Origin: Acidobacteriota bacterium
Lineage (GTDB): Bacteria; Acidobacteriota; Terriglobia; Terriglobales; Acidobacteriaceae
Length of the DNA stretch: 23,033 bases
NCBI GenBank assembly: GCA_003224835.1
Contig: QHZX01000185.1
Coordinates: forward strand, 1 to 23,033
Direction: 5' to 3'
The notes under the pieces: model-generated
Databases searched by the model: none
What the model was told of the DNA's origin: nothing
The model's input: the letters and a program-made list of their open reading frames with translations, nothing else
Position numbers and translations under genes: made by a program
In this document: one piece after another, positions 22,635 to 23,033 of the stretch
How the letters are laid out: each line of letters begins with the position of its first letter
How positions within the stretch are numbered: position 1 is the first letter of the stretch

Positions 22635-22708
22635 GGGCCCGTAGCTCAGTTGGATAGAGCGAACGGCTACGAGCCGTTAGGTCGGGAGTTCGAATCTCTC
22701 CGGGCCCA
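22635..22708 (+). tRNA. tRNA-Arg (anticodon ACG)
   Basis: A complete cloverleaf can be folded: acceptor GGGCCCG/CGGGCCC, D stem GCTC/GAGC with loop AGTTGGATA, anticodon stem AACGG/CCGTT with loop CTACGAG, variable AGGTC, and T stem GGGAG/CTCTC around TTCGAAT. The anticodon is ACG, read as ICG after deamination, decoding CGU, CGC and CGA arginine codons. The discriminator is A and the next bases are TC, so CCA is not encoded and must be added enzymatically. Confidence 0.97.
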
Positions 22709-22758
22709 TCATTTCCTTCCTGCTATAAGCCGTTTTAAGAGACGATCGGTGTTCCTGG

Positions 22759-22778
22759 CGAGCTGAAGCTCGTTTTTT
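22759..22778 (+). terminator. Rho-independent terminator after tRNA-Arg
   Basis: CGAGC (22759-22763), loop TGAA, GCTCG (22768-22772), then six Ts (22773-22778). Confidence 0.82.
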
Positions 22779-22828
22779 CACAATGTTTACGTGGCCATAA
22801 GTGGCCCTCTTCCCCAAGCGTGCAGAAC

Positions 22829-22860
22829 AGCGGATTCCTCGAAAGGTGCTCGGAATGACA
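22829..22860 (-). repeat. Dispersed GTCATTCCGAGC-type repeat element
   Basis: On the minus strand this reads TGTCATTCCGAGC, a short spacer, then GAGGAATCCGCT, with ATTCC and GGAAT as inverted arms. The pattern is one I know as a common dispersed intergenic element in Acidobacteria and other phyla. The surrounding 22779-22970 otherwise holds only a GGCCA/TGGCC hairpin (22793-22806) and no supported gene. Confidence 0.45.
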
Positions 22861-22970
22861 GCGCTTTCTTACTAAGGTGGGAATGCAACGAATCCTGATC
22901 ACGCGGTAACTTTTCGGCCAACGGCGAATCCGATCTGAGATAGGATGGGAATCCGCTCGCGGACGGAACT

Positions 22971-23033
22971 ATGGGACTGCGCATCACTCAACGCAAATTC
23001 AAAAGCATGAACCGGCGCGAACTGCTGAAACTC
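22971..23033 (+). CDS. Tat-exported protein, partial (N-terminus only)
   Basis: The frame opens at ATG 22971 and runs off the window after 21 codons. A second Met at 23007 begins MNRRELLKL, a twin-arginine signal motif (RRxLLK), so the product is probably exported through the Tat system. The first 12 residues (MGLRITQRKFKS) may be an N-region extension, or the true start may be 23007. The function cannot be told. Confidence 0.5.
   Translation, partial: MGLRITQRKFKSMNRRELLKL

Noticed and set aside
22787..22987. 66-codon minus-strand frame
   Set aside because: It runs across a repeat element and the start of the Tat-signal gene, without a ribosome site or family match.
1..23033. CRISPR array, transposase, integrase or phage genes
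   Set aside because: No regularly spaced repeats, and no open frame with transposase, integrase or phage motifs.

Overview
This window looks like a chromosomal segment of a moderately GC-rich Gram-negative-type bacterium. My best guess is Acidobacteriota (Koribacter/Terriglobia-like), from how the proteins read: the TauE–DUF1634 pair, a QGQ-type D-aminoacylase, a beta-propeller lipoprotein, and an MTHFR fused to a homocysteine methyltransferase. That is inference from recalled family resemblance; there is no rRNA or other marker to prove it. No phage, insertion sequence or CRISPR array is visible. Most of the window is housekeeping and accessory metabolism.

Layout. Positions 1-324 (-) hold the start of a PD-(D/E)XK nuclease-like protein cut by the window edge. 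Positions 446-1610 (+) hold a TauE/SafE permease gene, broken by an internal out-of-frame deletion, overlapping a DUF1634 gene. Positions 1657-4695 (-) are a run of four genes: zinc-ribbon/DUF4870, DHH phosphoesterase, DUF2127 and a Tat-type metallophosphoesterase. Positions 4842-8539 are a convergent pair: a penicillin-acylase-family hydrolase (+) and a beta-propeller lipoprotein (-). Positions 8686-11362 (+) hold the homocysteine methyltransferase/MTHFR fusion, xseB and a degenerate stand-alone receiver, closed by a clear terminator. Positions 11653-14520 are a convergent pair: a TIM-barrel-like lipoprotein (+) and a D-aminoacylase-family amidohydrolase (-). Positions 14594-17309 (+) hold a polyprenyl diphosphate synthase and an alpha-glucan phosphorylase.

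The best-defined regulatory unit is at 17334-18162: an extended -10 promoter, a fluoride riboswitch, crcB (fluoride channel) and a DUF190 gene. The riboswitch aptamer strand that forms the ligand-stabilised pseudoknot is also complementary to the crcB Shine-Dalgarno, so a complete translational ON switch can be read from the sequence. Immediately after it is a FitA/VapB-like antitoxin and PIN toxin pair (18280-18962) whose promoter carries three CTAG boxes exactly 11 bp apart, a likely autoregulatory operator. A Cu(I) P-type ATPase (18951-21310, -) follows. Its N-terminal YHS domain is in a different frame from the rest, a second small out-of-frame lesion like that in TauE. Divergent from it is a small HMA-fold protein without the metal-binding CxxC. 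The right end holds two small unknown genes (-), tRNA-Arg(ACG), a terminator, a dispersed-repeat-like element, and the first codons of a Tat-exported protein that leaves the window.

I do not see a clearly new multi-gene system. The items most worth a second look are the fluoride switch layout, the CTAG-phased toxin-antitoxin operator, the two matching gene lesions, and the metal-ligand changes in the amidohydrolase and the HMA-like protein.
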